This document shows, in pieces, positions 1 to 8,970 of a stretch of 49,332 nt of DNA. Within the stretch, counting starts at the first letter, position 1, and each line of letters begins with the position of its first letter. A program made the translations under genes and the position numbers. The DNA comes from Actinomycetes bacterium (GTDB lineage Bacteria > Actinomycetota > Actinomycetes > Actinomycetales > Microbacteriaceae): positions 1 through 49,332 of the forward strand of contig JAEYZI010000054.1 in the NCBI GenBank assembly GCA_023428065.1, read 5' to 3'. The notes under the pieces are model-generated. The model was not told the DNA's origin and ran no database searches. It saw only the letters and a program-made list of their open reading frames with translations.

Positions 1-1
1 C

Positions 2-187
2 GGACGGAGCGCCCGTGCCGACGGTGTCGAGATCCGTACCGCGACCGTCGCCGCCGACAAGCCGCTCTTCACGACGATCGCGCAGCTCGGGGCGGCCGTC
101 GGCTCGCTCGAGGCACGCAACGCGCCCGTGCGGGTGCGCAGCCTGCAGGACTACGCGGCGGACCGCGCCGCGCGGGTGGGGGCGTGA
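2..187 (+). CDS. carB: Carbamoyl-phosphate synthase large subunit, C-terminal end (partial)
   Basis: Only the last 61 codons are present; the gene begins before the window. The tail contains ADKPLFTTIAQLGAAV, which matches the end of the allosteric (MGS-like) domain of actinobacterial CarB. CarB makes carbamoyl phosphate from bicarbonate, ammonia and two ATP for pyrimidine and arginine synthesis. Its TGA overlaps the GTG start of pyrF (GTGA), so the two are translationally coupled, as expected in a pyr operon. The assignment rests on a short segment plus context. Confidence 0.85.
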   Translation, partial: GRSARADGVEIRTATVAADKPLFTTIAQLGAAVGSLEARNAPVRVRSLQDYAADRAARVGA

Positions 188-1005
188 CGACCGTGGCCTT
201 CGCGCAGCGGGTGGCAGAGGTCGTCGCGGAGCGGGGACCGCTGTGCGTGGGGATCGATCCCCACGCCCCGCTCCTGGCCGCGTGGGGCCTTCCCGACGAC
301 GCCGCAGGTGCGCGCGAGCTGGGCCTGCGGGTCGTCGAGGCCGCCGCGGAGCGGGTCGGCATCGTCAAGCCGCAGATCGCGTTCTTCGAGCGCCACGGCG
401 CTGCCGGGTACGCGGCTCTCGAGGAGGTGCTCGCCGCCGCGCGCGCTGCCGGGCTCTTCGTGATCGCCGATGTGAAGCGCGGCGATGTCGGCTCGACGGT
501 CGACGCGTACGGCGAGGCCTGGCTCACGCCGGGATCGCCGCTCGAGGCCGACGCCATGACGGCAGTCGCCTACCAGGGCTTCGGTTCGCTCGACGGCGTG
601 CTCGCGCGAGCTCGGGCCAACGGCAAGGGCGTCTTCGTGCTCGCGGCGACCTCGAACCCCGAGAGCGCGGAGGTGCAGACCGCCCGGACCGCCGACGGGG
701 CGACGATCGCTCAGCGGATCATCGAGCGCGCCGCGCGGAGCGACGGCACGGCGGGCGTCGTGGTCGGCGCGACCGTCGTGCTCGACGAGGTCGGCATCGA
801 CGTCGACGTGCTCTCCCGGGTACCCGTGCTCGCTCCCGGGTTCGGCGCCCAGGGCGCTCGCCTCGTCGACGCGCCTGCTGGTTTCGGGGCCGCCATCTCC
901 CGCGTGCTCCCCAACGTCTCCCGTAGCGTCCTCGCAGCCGGCCCCGAGGGGATCGCCGCGGCGATCGGCGAGGCGGCCCGAGAGGTGGCATCGTGGCCGA
1001 GGTGA
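184..1005 (+). CDS. pyrF: Orotidine 5'-phosphate decarboxylase, type 2
   Basis: The 273-residue protein converts orotidine monophosphate to UMP, the last step of UMP synthesis. The active-site segment ADVKRGDVGSTV, with the catalytic Lys-Asp arrangement, lies at about residues 95-106. The length and the FFERHG and LAPGFGAQG segments fit the type-2 (mycobacterial-type) family rather than the shorter type 1. The GTG start overlaps the carB stop, and the 3' end overlaps the next gene by 13 bases, so it sits inside a tight operon. Confidence 0.95.
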   Translation: MTTVAFAQRVAEVVAERGPLCVGIDPHAPLLAAWGLPDDAAGARELGLRVVEAAAERVGIVKPQIAFFERHGAAGYAALEEVLAAARAAGLFVIADVKRGDVGSTVDAYGEAWLTPGSPLEADAMTAVAYQGFGSLDGVLARARANGKGVFVLAATSNPESAEVQTARTADGATIAQRIIERAARSDGTAGVVVGATVVLDEVGIDVDVLSRVPVLAPGFGAQGARLVDAPAGFGAAISRVLPNVSRSVLAAGPEGIAAAIGEAAREVASWPR

Positions 1006-1913
1006 GGATGCCCGAGGTCGACCGCGCCGCCGCGGGGCGTGCCGCGATCGCCGCGCGTCGCGCGCGCGCGGCGATCAAGGATGCCGTGCACCGTCGCGAG
1101 CTCCGTGCACTCGAGGTCGCCGAGACCGCCTGGGCCGACGCGTCGACGCCCGAGGGGACGCTTCGCGTGCGCGAGCTGCTCATGAGTCTCCCCGGGATGG
1201 GGCCGACCCGCGTCGCCCGCGCCATGGAGGAGCTCGGGATCGCCGACGCCAAGCGCGTGGGTGGTCTGGGAGCGCGTCAACGCGAGAAGCTCAGCCGCTG
1301 GCTCGAGGCGCGCGAGGGTGCGCCCGCGCGACCGCGCAGCCGACTCGTCGTGCTCGCCGGCCCCACGGCCGTCGGGAAGGGCACCGTGTCCGGGTACATC
1401 CGGGACAACTACCCGGAGGTGCTGCTGAGCGTGTCCGCCACGACACGCCCCCCGCGGCCGGGCGAGGTCGACGGACGCCACTACTACTTCGTCGACGACG
1501 AGACGTTCGACCGGATGGTCGAGCAGGGCGACTTCCTCGAGTACGCGACGGTGCACAACGCCTCGCGCTACGGAACGCCGCGGCCGCCGATCGACGCGGC
1601 CCTGGCATCCGGTCGCAGCGTGCTGCTCGAGATCGATCTGCAGGGCGCGCGCGCCGTCAAGCGGGCGATGCCGGAGGCTCTGCTGGTGTTCCTGCTGCCC
1701 CCCAGCTGGGAGGAGCTCGTACGTCGGCTCACCGGTCGCGGCACCGAGTCGGCGGCCGAGCAGGCCCGCCGTCTGGAGACGGCGAAGGTCGAGCTCGCCG
1801 CCCAGGACGAGTTCGACGTCAAGGTCGTCAACCACGACGTCGGCCGGGCGGCGCAGGAGGTCGTAGAATTGCTGACAGTGCCCGGAACCCCGTCCGCGCG
1901 CACGCGATCGTGA
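993..1913 (+). CDS. gmk: Mycobacterial-type IHF domain fused to guanylate kinase
   Basis: This is a 306-residue two-domain protein. Residues 1 to about 108 match actinobacterial integration host factor (mIHF): a basic helical start, then LLMSLPGMGPTRVARAM, the nucleic-acid-binding helix-turn motif. Residues from about 115 onward are guanylate kinase, with P-loop GPTAVGKGT at about 123-131, the GMP-binding SATTRPPRPGEVDG, and IDLQGA. The kinase converts GMP to GDP. In most actinobacteria these are two adjacent genes; here no stop separates them. The start is the GTG inside the end of pyrF; a few downstream codons could serve instead. I infer that a nucleoid protein and a nucleotide kinase are made at 1:1. 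Confidence 0.9.
   Translation: MAEVRMPEVDRAAAGRAAIAARRARAAIKDAVHRRELRALEVAETAWADASTPEGTLRVRELLMSLPGMGPTRVARAMEELGIADAKRVGGLGARQREKLSRWLEAREGAPARPRSRLVVLAGPTAVGKGTVSGYIRDNYPEVLLSVSATTRPPRPGEVDGRHYYFVDDETFDRMVEQGDFLEYATVHNASRYGTPRPPIDAALASGRSVLLEIDLQGARAVKRAMPEALLVFLLPPSWEELVRRLTGRGTESAAEQARRLETAKVELAAQDEFDVKVVNHDVGRAAQEVVELLTVPGTPSARTRS
1864..1869 (+). promoter_or_regulatory. Possible rpoZ promoter -10 hexamer
   Basis: TAGAAT inside the 3' end of gmk would start transcription near 1876 and give rpoZ a leader of about 49 bases with a GAGGAG ribosome-binding site. No clear -35 is visible. Confidence 0.4.
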
Positions 1914-1924
1914 GGAGCCCCAGA

Positions 1925-2179
1925 ATGGCCGACAACAAGGGCATCATCGACCCGCCCATCGACGAGCTGCTGTCGAAGGTGGACTCGAAGTACCAGCTCG
2001 TCATCTTCGCCGCCAAGCGCGCGCGCCAGATCAACGACTACTACGCCGACCTCCACGAGGGCTCGCTCTTCGACAACGTCGGCCCGCTCGTCGACTCGAC
2101 GATCGACGACAAGCCGCTCTCGGTCGCGCTCCACGAGATCAACGAGGACAAGCTCGTCCTCACGCCGCTCAGCGAGTAG
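1925..2179 (+). CDS. rpoZ: DNA-directed RNA polymerase omega subunit
   Basis: An 84-residue protein with IDPPIDELLSKVDSKYQLVI and KRARQINDYY, the omega-subunit signature that clamps the beta' C-terminus and helps assemble RNA polymerase. The ATG is preceded by GTGAGGAGC. It follows gmk by 11 bases and precedes coaBC by 26, the standard actinobacterial gmk-rpoZ-coaBC order. The length is typical for Microbacteriaceae omega. Confidence 0.95.
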   Translation: MADNKGIIDPPIDELLSKVDSKYQLVIFAAKRARQINDYYADLHEGSLFDNVGPLVDSTIDDKPLSVALHEINEDKLVLTPLSE

Positions 2180-2192
2180 CAGGCGCCTGCGA

Positions 2193-2198
2193 TAGCGT
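2193..2198 (+). promoter_or_regulatory. Leaderless-type -10 of coaBC
   Basis: TAGCGT ends seven bases before the coaBC ATG, so transcription would begin at or next to the start codon. No Shine-Dalgarno sequence lies between. Confidence 0.5.
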
Positions 2199-2205
2199 CG
2201 CGCCC

Positions 2206-3405
2206 ATGAGCGATCCGCTGCGCGTCGTCGTCGGGATCTCCGGCGGCATCGCGGCCTACAAGGCCGTCGGCGTCGCCCGCGAGTTCGTGCTGCGTGGTCA
2301 CGACGTGCACGTCGTGGCCACGGAGGCCGCGCTGCGGTTCGTCGGACGACCGACGCTCGAGGCGATCAGCCGCAACCCCGTCGAGACCCAGCTCTTCGAG
2401 GGAGTCGCGGAGGTGCGCCATGTCGCCCTCGGTCAGTCGGCCGACCTCGTGGTCGTCGCACCGGCCACCGCGAACACGATCGCGAAGCTCGCGGCGGGCA
2501 TCGCCGACGACCTCCTCGGCACGACGATCCTCGCGTCGACGGCACCGCTCGTGGTCGCGCCCGCGATGCACACCGAGATGTGGCAGAACGCCGCGACCCG
2601 CGACAACATCGCGACGCTGACGCGGCGCGGCGTCCACATCGTGGGGCCCGCATCCGGCCAGCTGACGGGAAGCGACAGCGGCCCCGGGCGCATGGCCGAG
2701 CCCGTGCAGATCGTCGATGCCGCTCTCGCCGCCCTCGCGTCGCCCACGCGGCGCGATCTCGTCGGTCGCCGCGTCGTGGTCTCGGCGGGCGGCACGCGCG
2801 AGCCCCTCGACCCCGTGCGCTTCCTCGGCAACCGGTCGAGCGGACGCCAGGGCGTCGCGATCGCCGAGGCTGCGCGGGACCGGGGGGCCGACGTCGTGCT
2901 CGTCGCGGCCCACCTCGAGGTGCCCGTGCCCGCGGGCGTCGCCATCCGCGCCGTCGGCACCGCCCAGGAACTCCGCTCGGCGATGCTCGACGCTGCCGCC
3001 GACGCGGATGCCGTCGTCATGGCGGCCGCGGTCGCCGACTACCGGCCGGAGGCGGTCTCCGACGCGAAGATCAAGAAGGAGGCGCACGGCGACGAGCTCA
3101 CGCTCCGTCTCGTGCGCAACCCCGACATCCTCGCCGAACTGTCGGCGGCACGCGTCCCCGGCCGCACGATCGTGGGCTTCGCGGCCGAGACGGAGCCCGA
3201 CGACGACGCGCTGCTCGAGCTCGGGCGCGCCAAGATCGCGCGCAAGGGCTGCGACTATCTCGTCGTCAACAGGGTCGGGTGGAGCGAGGGCTTCGCAACC
3301 GAGGGCAACGCCGTCGTCATCGTGTCGAGAGCCGGCGATATAGTGACCCGGGCGGACGGCAGCAAGCGCGAGGTCGCCGACGCGATCCTCGACCTGCTGA
3401 GCTGA
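2206..3405 (+). CDS. coaBC: Bifunctional phosphopantothenoylcysteine decarboxylase / phosphopantothenate-cysteine ligase
   Basis: A 399-residue enzyme for two steps of coenzyme A synthesis. The N-terminal CoaC half (FMN flavoprotein) starts with VVGISGGIAAYKAV and carries the catalytic-His segment VRHVALGQSADLVVVAPATA and the PAMHTEMW loop. The C-terminal CoaB half begins near residue 185 with VVSAGGTREPLDPVRFLGNRSSG and contains the dimer segment AAAVADYRPE. The length is usual for the fused form. It appears to have its own leaderless promoter despite lying close behind rpoZ. Confidence 0.96.
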   Translation: MSDPLRVVVGISGGIAAYKAVGVAREFVLRGHDVHVVATEAALRFVGRPTLEAISRNPVETQLFEGVAEVRHVALGQSADLVVVAPATANTIAKLAAGIADDLLGTTILASTAPLVVAPAMHTEMWQNAATRDNIATLTRRGVHIVGPASGQLTGSDSGPGRMAEPVQIVDAALAALASPTRRDLVGRRVVVSAGGTREPLDPVRFLGNRSSGRQGVAIAEAARDRGADVVLVAAHLEVPVPAGVAIRAVGTAQELRSAMLDAAADADAVVMAAAVADYRPEAVSDAKIKKEAHGDELTLRLVRNPDILAELSAARVPGRTIVGFAAETEPDDDALLELGRAKIARKGCDYLVVNRVGWSEGFATEGNAVVIVSRAGDIVTRADGSKREVADAILDLLS

Positions 3406-3451
3406 TCCAGGCGCCCCGCCCGCCCTCGACTCGACCGAAACAGGCTGTCCC

Positions 3452-4645
3452 GTGAGTTCTCTGCGTCTCTTCACCTCCGAATCCGTCACCGAGGGGCACC
3501 CCGACAAGCTGTGCGACCAGGTGAGCGACTCGATCCTCGACGCCCTGCTCGCCGCCGACCCGAACGCCCGCGTCGCCGTCGAGACCCTCGTCACCACCGG
3601 GCTCGTGCACGTCGCGGGTGAGGTCTCCACGACGGGCTACGTCGAGATCCCGCAGATCGTGCGCAAGAAGATCACCGAGATCGGCTACGACTCCTCCGAC
3701 GTCTGGTTCGACGGGCGCTCATGCGGCGTCTCGGTCTCGATCGGCGGGCAGTCGCCCGACATCGCTCAGGGAGTCGATGACGCCTTCGAGACGCGGGAGG
3801 GCACGAGCATCGACGACCTCGACCGTCAGGGCGCGGGCGACCAGGGCATCATGTTCGGCTATGCGACGCGCGAGACCCCCGAGCTCATGCCGCTGCCGAT
3901 CTGGCTCTCCCACCGCCTCGCCGAGCGCCTCTCCGAGGTGCGTCACCGTGGTGAGGTCGACTACCTGCGGCCCGACGGCAAGACCCAGGTCACGGTCGGC
4001 TACGACGGCGTGACCCCGCGCACGATCGAGACGATCGTCATGTCCGCGCAGCATTCGCCCAAGGTGTCGAACGAGCAGTTGCGCTCCGAGCTCTTCGAGC
4101 TCGTCGTGCGGCCCGTGCTCGAGCGGGTCGACCTGCCGTGGGAGGACGCCCAGCGTTTCATCAACCCGACGGGCCGCTTCGAGATCGGCGGTCCCCAGGG
4201 CGACGCCGGACTCACGGGTCGCAAGATCATCGTCGACACCTACGGGGGAGCGGCACGTCACGGCGGCGGCGCCTTCTCCGGCAAGGACCCCTCGAAGGTC
4301 GACCGCTCGGCGGCCTACGCGATGCGCTGGGTCGCCAAGAACGCCGTCGCGGCGGGGCTCGCCGATCGGCTCGAGGTGCAGGTCGCCTACGCGATCGGCA
4401 AGGCGGCTCCCGTGGGCCTCTACGTCGAGACCTTCGGTACGGGCGTCGTATCCGACGAGACCATCACGAACGCCATCCGAGAGGTCTTCGACCTGCGGCC
4501 GGCGGCCATCATCCGCGATCTCGACCTCTTGCGCCCGATCTACGCCCAGACGGCCGCGTACGGTCACTTCGGCCGCGAGCTGCCCGACTTCACGTGGGAG
4601 CGGCTCGACCGCGTCGAGGAGCTGCGCGCCGCCGCAGCGCTCTGA
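3452..4645 (+). CDS. metK: S-adenosylmethionine synthetase
   Basis: A 397-residue enzyme that makes SAM from methionine and ATP. It starts with the typical SLRLFTSESVTEGHPDKLCDQ (shown in part here: FTSESVTEGHPDK) and has GAGDQGIMFGYA and GGGAFSGKDPSKVDRSAAY, the two MetK signature motifs. The start is GTG. A CAGGCT hexamer five bases upstream may be a poor leaderless -10. Only two bases separate its stop from priA. The SAM it makes supports many methyltransferases, including RsmB downstream. Confidence 0.97.
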   Translation: MSSLRLFTSESVTEGHPDKLCDQVSDSILDALLAADPNARVAVETLVTTGLVHVAGEVSTTGYVEIPQIVRKKITEIGYDSSDVWFDGRSCGVSVSIGGQSPDIAQGVDDAFETREGTSIDDLDRQGAGDQGIMFGYATRETPELMPLPIWLSHRLAERLSEVRHRGEVDYLRPDGKTQVTVGYDGVTPRTIETIVMSAQHSPKVSNEQLRSELFELVVRPVLERVDLPWEDAQRFINPTGRFEIGGPQGDAGLTGRKIIVDTYGGAARHGGGAFSGKDPSKVDRSAAYAMRWVAKNAVAAGLADRLEVQVAYAIGKAAPVGLYVETFGTGVVSDETITNAIREVFDLRPAAIIRDLDLLRPIYAQTAAYGHFGRELPDFTWERLDRVEELRAAAAL

Positions 4646-4647
4646 CC

Positions 4648-6651
4648 ATGCGGCCGGTCGACGCCCACCCGTCCGGCGACCCGCCCGGAGCGCCCACCAT
4701 CGCGCGCGTCGTGCTGGAGACCCCGCTGCCGCAGCTCGACAGGCTGCTCGACTACCGCATCCCCGAGGGCATGGAGGGCGTCGTCCCCGGGGTGCGCGTG
4801 AGCGTCCCGCTGCGCTCCGCGAACCGGATGACGCAGGGCTTCGTCGTGGAGCTCGCGACCCAGCAGGAGCACCCGGGGCCGCTCTCGGACCTCGATGCCG
4901 TCGTGTCGAGCGCGCAGGTGCTGCGGCCGGAGGTGTGGCGCCTCGCGCGCGCCGTCGCCGATCGGGCGGCAGGGTCGGCGATCGACGTCCTCCGCCTCGC
5001 GATCCCCAAACGCCAGGTGCGGGTCGAGAAGTCCTGGCTCGCGGCGCGCGCGGGGGGCAGGTCCGAGCCGGAGGCCCTCCGGATGCAGGCGCCCGCGGTC
5101 ACGGGCTACCCGGCCGATGCGGTCGACGAGCTGCTCACAGCGGGGCGGGCGGCGCTTGCGGTCGACCCCGGTGTCGTCGAGGTCGATGGCGTGTGGGTGG
5201 GGCGCTGGGCCGTCACCCTCGCCCAGCTCGCGGCTCGCACCGTCGTCCGGGGCGCATCCGCGATCGTGGTCGCCCCCGACCACCGCGACATCCGGCAGCT
5301 CGAGGCAGCCGTCGCGAGCCTGCTGCCCGCCGACCGCATCGTGCGCTTCGACTCCGCGCAGCCCGACGCCGACCGCTACCGCGCGATGCTGCGCGCGATG
5401 GGGGAGAGCCCTGTCGTCGTGCTCGGCAACCGCTCGGCGGTCTACGCGCCCGCGACGCGTCTCGGGCTCATCGCCGTGTGGGACGACGGTGACCCGCTGC
5501 TCGCCGAGCCCCTCACGCCCTACGTCCATGCGCGCGACGCGGCGCTCATCCGCCAGGAGCAGCAGGGGAGCGCGCTCGTCTTCGCGGGCAGCACGCGCAC
5601 GACGGAGGTGCAGCGGCTCGTTGAGCTGGGGTGGCTCGTGGAGCTCGCCCCCGAGCGCCCTCGGCGCGTCAAGGTCGTGCCGACGGCTCACGCGACGGGT
5701 GCCGCGGCCGACGACCACGCGCGGATTCCGAGCATCGCCTGGCGCGAGGCCGCCGCGGCGGCGAAGACCGGACCTGTGCTCGTCCAGGTCGCTCGACCGG
5801 GATACGCGCCCGGGCTGCGCTGCGGCGAGTGCGGAACCGCCGCCCGCTGCCGACGTTGCGGCGGCCCCCTGCGCGTCGAGCGTGCGGGTGCGCCGCCGAG
5901 CTGTCTGTGGTGCGGCGTCGAGGAGCGGTCGTTCCGGTGTCGCGAGTGCGGCTCGTCGAAGCTCACCCGCGTGGGCTCCGGGTCGACGCGCACGGCCGAG
6001 GAGCTCGGACGTGCCTTCCCCGGCATCCGCGTCATCGTCGCCGACGGAGAGCGCCGCGTGCTCGAGGTCGACGCGCGCCCCGCGATCGTCGTCGCGACAC
6101 GCGGTGCGGAGCCCGTCGCTGCGGGCGGCTACCGCGCCGTGCTGCTGCTCGACGGCGAGCGGATGGTGGCGCGCGAGACCCTGCGCGTGGCGGAGGACTG
6201 CCTGCGCTGGTGGAGCGACGCAGCGGCCCTCGCCGCCGACGACGCGACGGTGTTCCTCGTGGGGGTAGGCGGTCGGCTCGCGACAGCGCTCGCGACGGGC
6301 GGGGTGAGTGCTTTCGCACGCGCTGAGCTCGCCGATCGCCGCGCGCTCGGCTTCCCGCCCGCGACCCGCACGGCCACCCTCGACGGATTCCCGGATGCCG
6401 TCGAGGCGGCTCTCGCCGCGCTGCCCTCGGGCACCGACACGCTCGCCGAGCGCACGATCGAGGGGCGCGTGCGCGCGATCATCCGGTTCGACTACGCGCA
6501 CGGAGCCGCCGTCGCGCGTGCGGTGCGCGGCGAGATCATCAGGCAGGCGGCGACGCGGCGCAAGCCCGTTCCCGGCCGTGCGCGGCCGGGCCGGGCTCCT
6601 CTCCCACTGCGCGCTCACTTCGACGATCCGGAGCCGTTCGAGGAGACCTGA
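4648..6651 (+). CDS. priA: PriA-like replication restart protein, helicase motifs degenerate
   Basis: A 667-residue primosomal protein N'. The N-terminal DNA-binding domain (RVVLETPLPQLDRLLDYRIPEG) and the paired zinc-finger region are clear; the latter runs from CGECGTAARCRRCGG to FRCRECGSSKL, about residues 392-435. The expected Walker A GxGKT loop is missing (the region reads TVVRGASAIVVAPDH), and the DEEH box is replaced by VWDDGDP. This loss is known for actinobacterial PriA, so the protein probably recognises forks and loads partners without ATP-driven unwinding. The ATG two bases after metK is the natural start. Confidence 0.9.
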   Translation: MRPVDAHPSGDPPGAPTIARVVLETPLPQLDRLLDYRIPEGMEGVVPGVRVSVPLRSANRMTQGFVVELATQQEHPGPLSDLDAVVSSAQVLRPEVWRLARAVADRAAGSAIDVLRLAIPKRQVRVEKSWLAARAGGRSEPEALRMQAPAVTGYPADAVDELLTAGRAALAVDPGVVEVDGVWVGRWAVTLAQLAARTVVRGASAIVVAPDHRDIRQLEAAVASLLPADRIVRFDSAQPDADRYRAMLRAMGESPVVVLGNRSAVYAPATRLGLIAVWDDGDPLLAEPLTPYVHARDAALIRQEQQGSALVFAGSTRTTEVQRLVELGWLVELAPERPRRVKVVPTAHATGAAADDHARIPSIAWREAAAAAKTGPVLVQVARPGYAPGLRCGECGTAARCRRCGGPLRVERAGAPPSCLWCGVEERSFRCRECGSSKLTRVGSGSTRTAEELGRAFPGIRVIVADGERRVLEVDARPAIVVATRGAEPVAAGGYRAVLLLDGERMVARETLRVAEDCLRWWSDAAALAADDATVFLVGVGGRLATALATGGVSAFARAELADRRALGFPPATRTATLDGFPDAVEAALAALPSGTDTLAERTIEGRVRAIIRFDYAHGAAVARAVRGEIIRQAATRRKPVPGRARPGRAPLPLRAHFDDPEPFEET

Positions 6652-6676
6652 CGCGCAGGCACGGCAGGATGGAGGG

Positions 6677-7594
6677 GTGCGTCTGATCTTCGCGGGCAGT
6701 CCCGCCGCCGCCGTCCCGAGCCTCCGCGTCCTCATCGAGGGGCCGCACGAGGTCGTGGCCGTCGTGACCCGCGAGGACGCGCCGCTCGGCCGTAAGCGCG
6801 TGCTGACGCAGACCCCTGTCGCAGATGTCGCGGAGGCTGCGGGCATCCGCGTGGTCAAGGCCAACCGCCTGGGCGAGGTGCAGGACGAGCTGCTCGGCCT
6901 CGACGCCGAGCTGGGCGTCGTCGTGGCGTACGGCGGGCTCATCCGCGAGCCGCTCCTGACCGCGCCACGGCACGGGTGGATCAACCTGCACTTCTCGCTC
7001 CTGCCGCGCTGGCGGGGGGCAGCGCCCGTCCAGCACGCGCTCATCGCGGGCGATGCCGAGACGGGCGCCGCCGTCTTCCAGCTCGTGCCGGAGCTCGACG
7101 CCGGGCCGGTCTTCGCGACGGAGCGCGTGCCGATCGGGCGCGTCCAGACGGCCGGACATCTGCTGGAGTCGCTCAGCGACTCGGGGGCGCGGCTCCTCGC
7201 GGGCGTCGTCGACGCGATCGCCGCCGGGACCGCCGTCGCGACGCCGCAGCACGGCGAGGTGACCCTCGCCCCCAAGCTCACCCTCGACGACGGGCGCCTC
7301 GACTGGACCCAGCCCGCCGCGCGCGTCGACGCCCGGCGTCGCGGCGTCACCCCGGAGCCCGGCGCGACCACGACGCTCGAGGGCGAGCGCTTCAAGATCC
7401 TCGACGCCGCGATCGCACACGACGCGCCCCGCCTCGAGCCGGGTCACGTCGCCCTCCGCGGCAGGTCCGTGCACGTCGGCACAGCTGACGATCCTCTCGA
7501 GCTGCTCGTCGTCCAGCCGGCGGGCAAGCGCTCGATGCCGGCCGCCGACTGGTGGCGCGGGCGTCCCGCGGCCATCCCGACGGTGTTCGCATGA
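6677..7594 (+). CDS. fmt: Methionyl-tRNA formyltransferase
   Basis: A 305-residue enzyme that formylates initiator Met-tRNA from 10-formyl-THF. It has the nucleotide-like start RLIFAGSPAAAVPSL, the active-site segment INLHFSLLPRWRGAAPVQ at about residues 103-119 (SLLP hallmark, catalytic His/Asn), and a C-terminal OB-like domain. The chosen GTG follows GGAGGG. A CAGGAT six bases upstream of it could equally mark a leaderless promoter. Its TGA overlaps the ATG of rsmB. Confidence 0.95.
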   Translation: MRLIFAGSPAAAVPSLRVLIEGPHEVVAVVTREDAPLGRKRVLTQTPVADVAEAAGIRVVKANRLGEVQDELLGLDAELGVVVAYGGLIREPLLTAPRHGWINLHFSLLPRWRGAAPVQHALIAGDAETGAAVFQLVPELDAGPVFATERVPIGRVQTAGHLLESLSDSGARLLAGVVDAIAAGTAVATPQHGEVTLAPKLTLDDGRLDWTQPAARVDARRRGVTPEPGATTTLEGERFKILDAAIAHDAPRLEPGHVALRGRSVHVGTADDPLELLVVQPAGKRSMPAADWWRGRPAAIPTVFA

Positions 7595-8970
7595 GCCGTA
7601 TCCAGCCGGCCCGGCGTGTCGCCGCCGACGTGCTCGCCGCGGTGCGCGAGTCGGATGCGTACGCCAACCTGCTCGTGCCGTCCCGCATCCGCGATGCCCG
7701 CCTCACGGGGCCCGACGCCGGGTTCGCGACCGAGCTCGTCTACGGGACGCTCCGGATGCAGGGCTACTACGACCGTGTGATCGCCCTCGCGGCGCGACGG
7801 GATGCGTCCCGCATCGACGGCCCCGTGCTCGACGTGCTGCGGCTGGGAGCGCACCAGCTGCTCACGCTCCGCACCGCCCCGCACGCCGTGATCGACGAGT
7901 CGGTCGAGCTCGTCCGTCGCGCGCGCAAGGCATCTGCCGCGGGCTTCGTGAACGGCGTGCTGCGCACGATCTCGCGGGACACGCCCGACGCGTGGCGCCA
8001 CCGGGCCCTGGAGGGGCTCCACGGCGCGGAGCGCACGGCCGTGGAGTTCTCGCATCACGCCTGGATCGTCGAGGCGCTCGAAGCCGCCCTCGCGCAGGAG
8101 GGCGCAGCCGACGAGCTCCGTGCCCTCCTCGCCGCCGACAACGACGCCCCGCGCGTCTCGTTCGCGGCGCTCCCGGGGCTCGCGGACGCGTCCGAGCTCG
8201 CCGCCGAGGGCGCGTACCTGCCCGGAGCCCTCTCGCCCGTCGCCGTCGGATCGGTGGGCGGCGACCCCGCGTCGCATCCGGAGGTCGCCGCAGGGCGCGT
8301 GCGGGTCCAGGACGAGGGCTCCCAGCTCGCCGCGCTCGCGCTGACCCGTGCGCGGCCCGTCGGGGCCGGGGAGCGCTGGCTCGACGTGTGCGCCGGACCG
8401 GGCGGCAAGGCCGCCCTCCTCGCCGCGGAGGCCGCGCTCGGCGGCGCCGCGCTCGTCGCCAACGAGGTCGTGCCCGCCCGTGCCGGTCTCGTGCGAAGCG
8501 CCCTCGCCCCGTTCCTCGACGCCCCCGGCGGCCCCGTGGTCGTCGAGGGCGACGGCCGCCGCTACGCCGACGGCTCCGAGCTCTTCGACCGCATCCTGCT
8601 CGACGCGCCGTGCACGGGGCTCGGCGCCCTGCGTCGCCGGCCGGAGGCTCGCTGGCGCAAGTCCCCGGCGGATCTCGCGGAGCTCGTGTCGCTGCAGGCG
8701 CAGCTCCTCGACGCCGCCGTCGCCGCTCTCGCACCCGGGGGAGTGCTCGCCTACGTGACGTGCTCCCCGCATCCCGAGGAGACGCGCGCGCAGGTCACGG
8801 GCGCCCTCGAGCGACACCCCGAGTTGCGCGCCCTCGACACGCGCGCGGTGCTCGACGACATCGCGACGGCCCCGCTCGAGCTCCCGGATGCGACGTCCGC
8901 TCAGCTGTGGCCGCACCGCCACGGGACCGACGCGATGTTCATCCAGCTGCTCGCTAGGGTCGAGGCGTGA
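7591..8970 (+). CDS. rsmB: 16S rRNA (cytosine-967-C5)-methyltransferase
   Basis: A 459-residue Sun/RsmB protein. An N-terminal NusB-like RNA-binding domain (about residues 1-150, with FATELVYGTLRMQGYYD) is followed by a SAM-dependent methyltransferase domain with VCAGPGGKAALLA, LLDAPCTGLGALRRRPEARW and VTCSPHPEET. The two cysteines (PCT and TCS) are the catalytic pair of the m5C family. It overlaps fmt by four bases (ATGA), so it is translated with it. The fmt-rsmB-rpe order is standard in actinobacteria. Confidence 0.95.
   Translation: MSRIQPARRVAADVLAAVRESDAYANLLVPSRIRDARLTGPDAGFATELVYGTLRMQGYYDRVIALAARRDASRIDGPVLDVLRLGAHQLLTLRTAPHAVIDESVELVRRARKASAAGFVNGVLRTISRDTPDAWRHRALEGLHGAERTAVEFSHHAWIVEALEAALAQEGAADELRALLAADNDAPRVSFAALPGLADASELAAEGAYLPGALSPVAVGSVGGDPASHPEVAAGRVRVQDEGSQLAALALTRARPVGAGERWLDVCAGPGGKAALLAAEAALGGAALVANEVVPARAGLVRSALAPFLDAPGGPVVVEGDGRRYADGSELFDRILLDAPCTGLGALRRRPEARWRKSPADLAELVSLQAQLLDAAVAALAPGGVLAYVTCSPHPEETRAQVTGALERHPELRALDTRAVLDDIATAPLELPDATSAQLWPHRHGTDAMFIQLLARVEA
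8955..8960 (+). promoter_or_regulatory. Leaderless-type -10 of rpe inside rsmB
   Basis: TAGGGT ends six bases before the rpe GTG, although rpe also overlaps rsmB by four bases. The gene may therefore be read both as part of the operon and from its own leaderless transcript. Confidence 0.45.
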
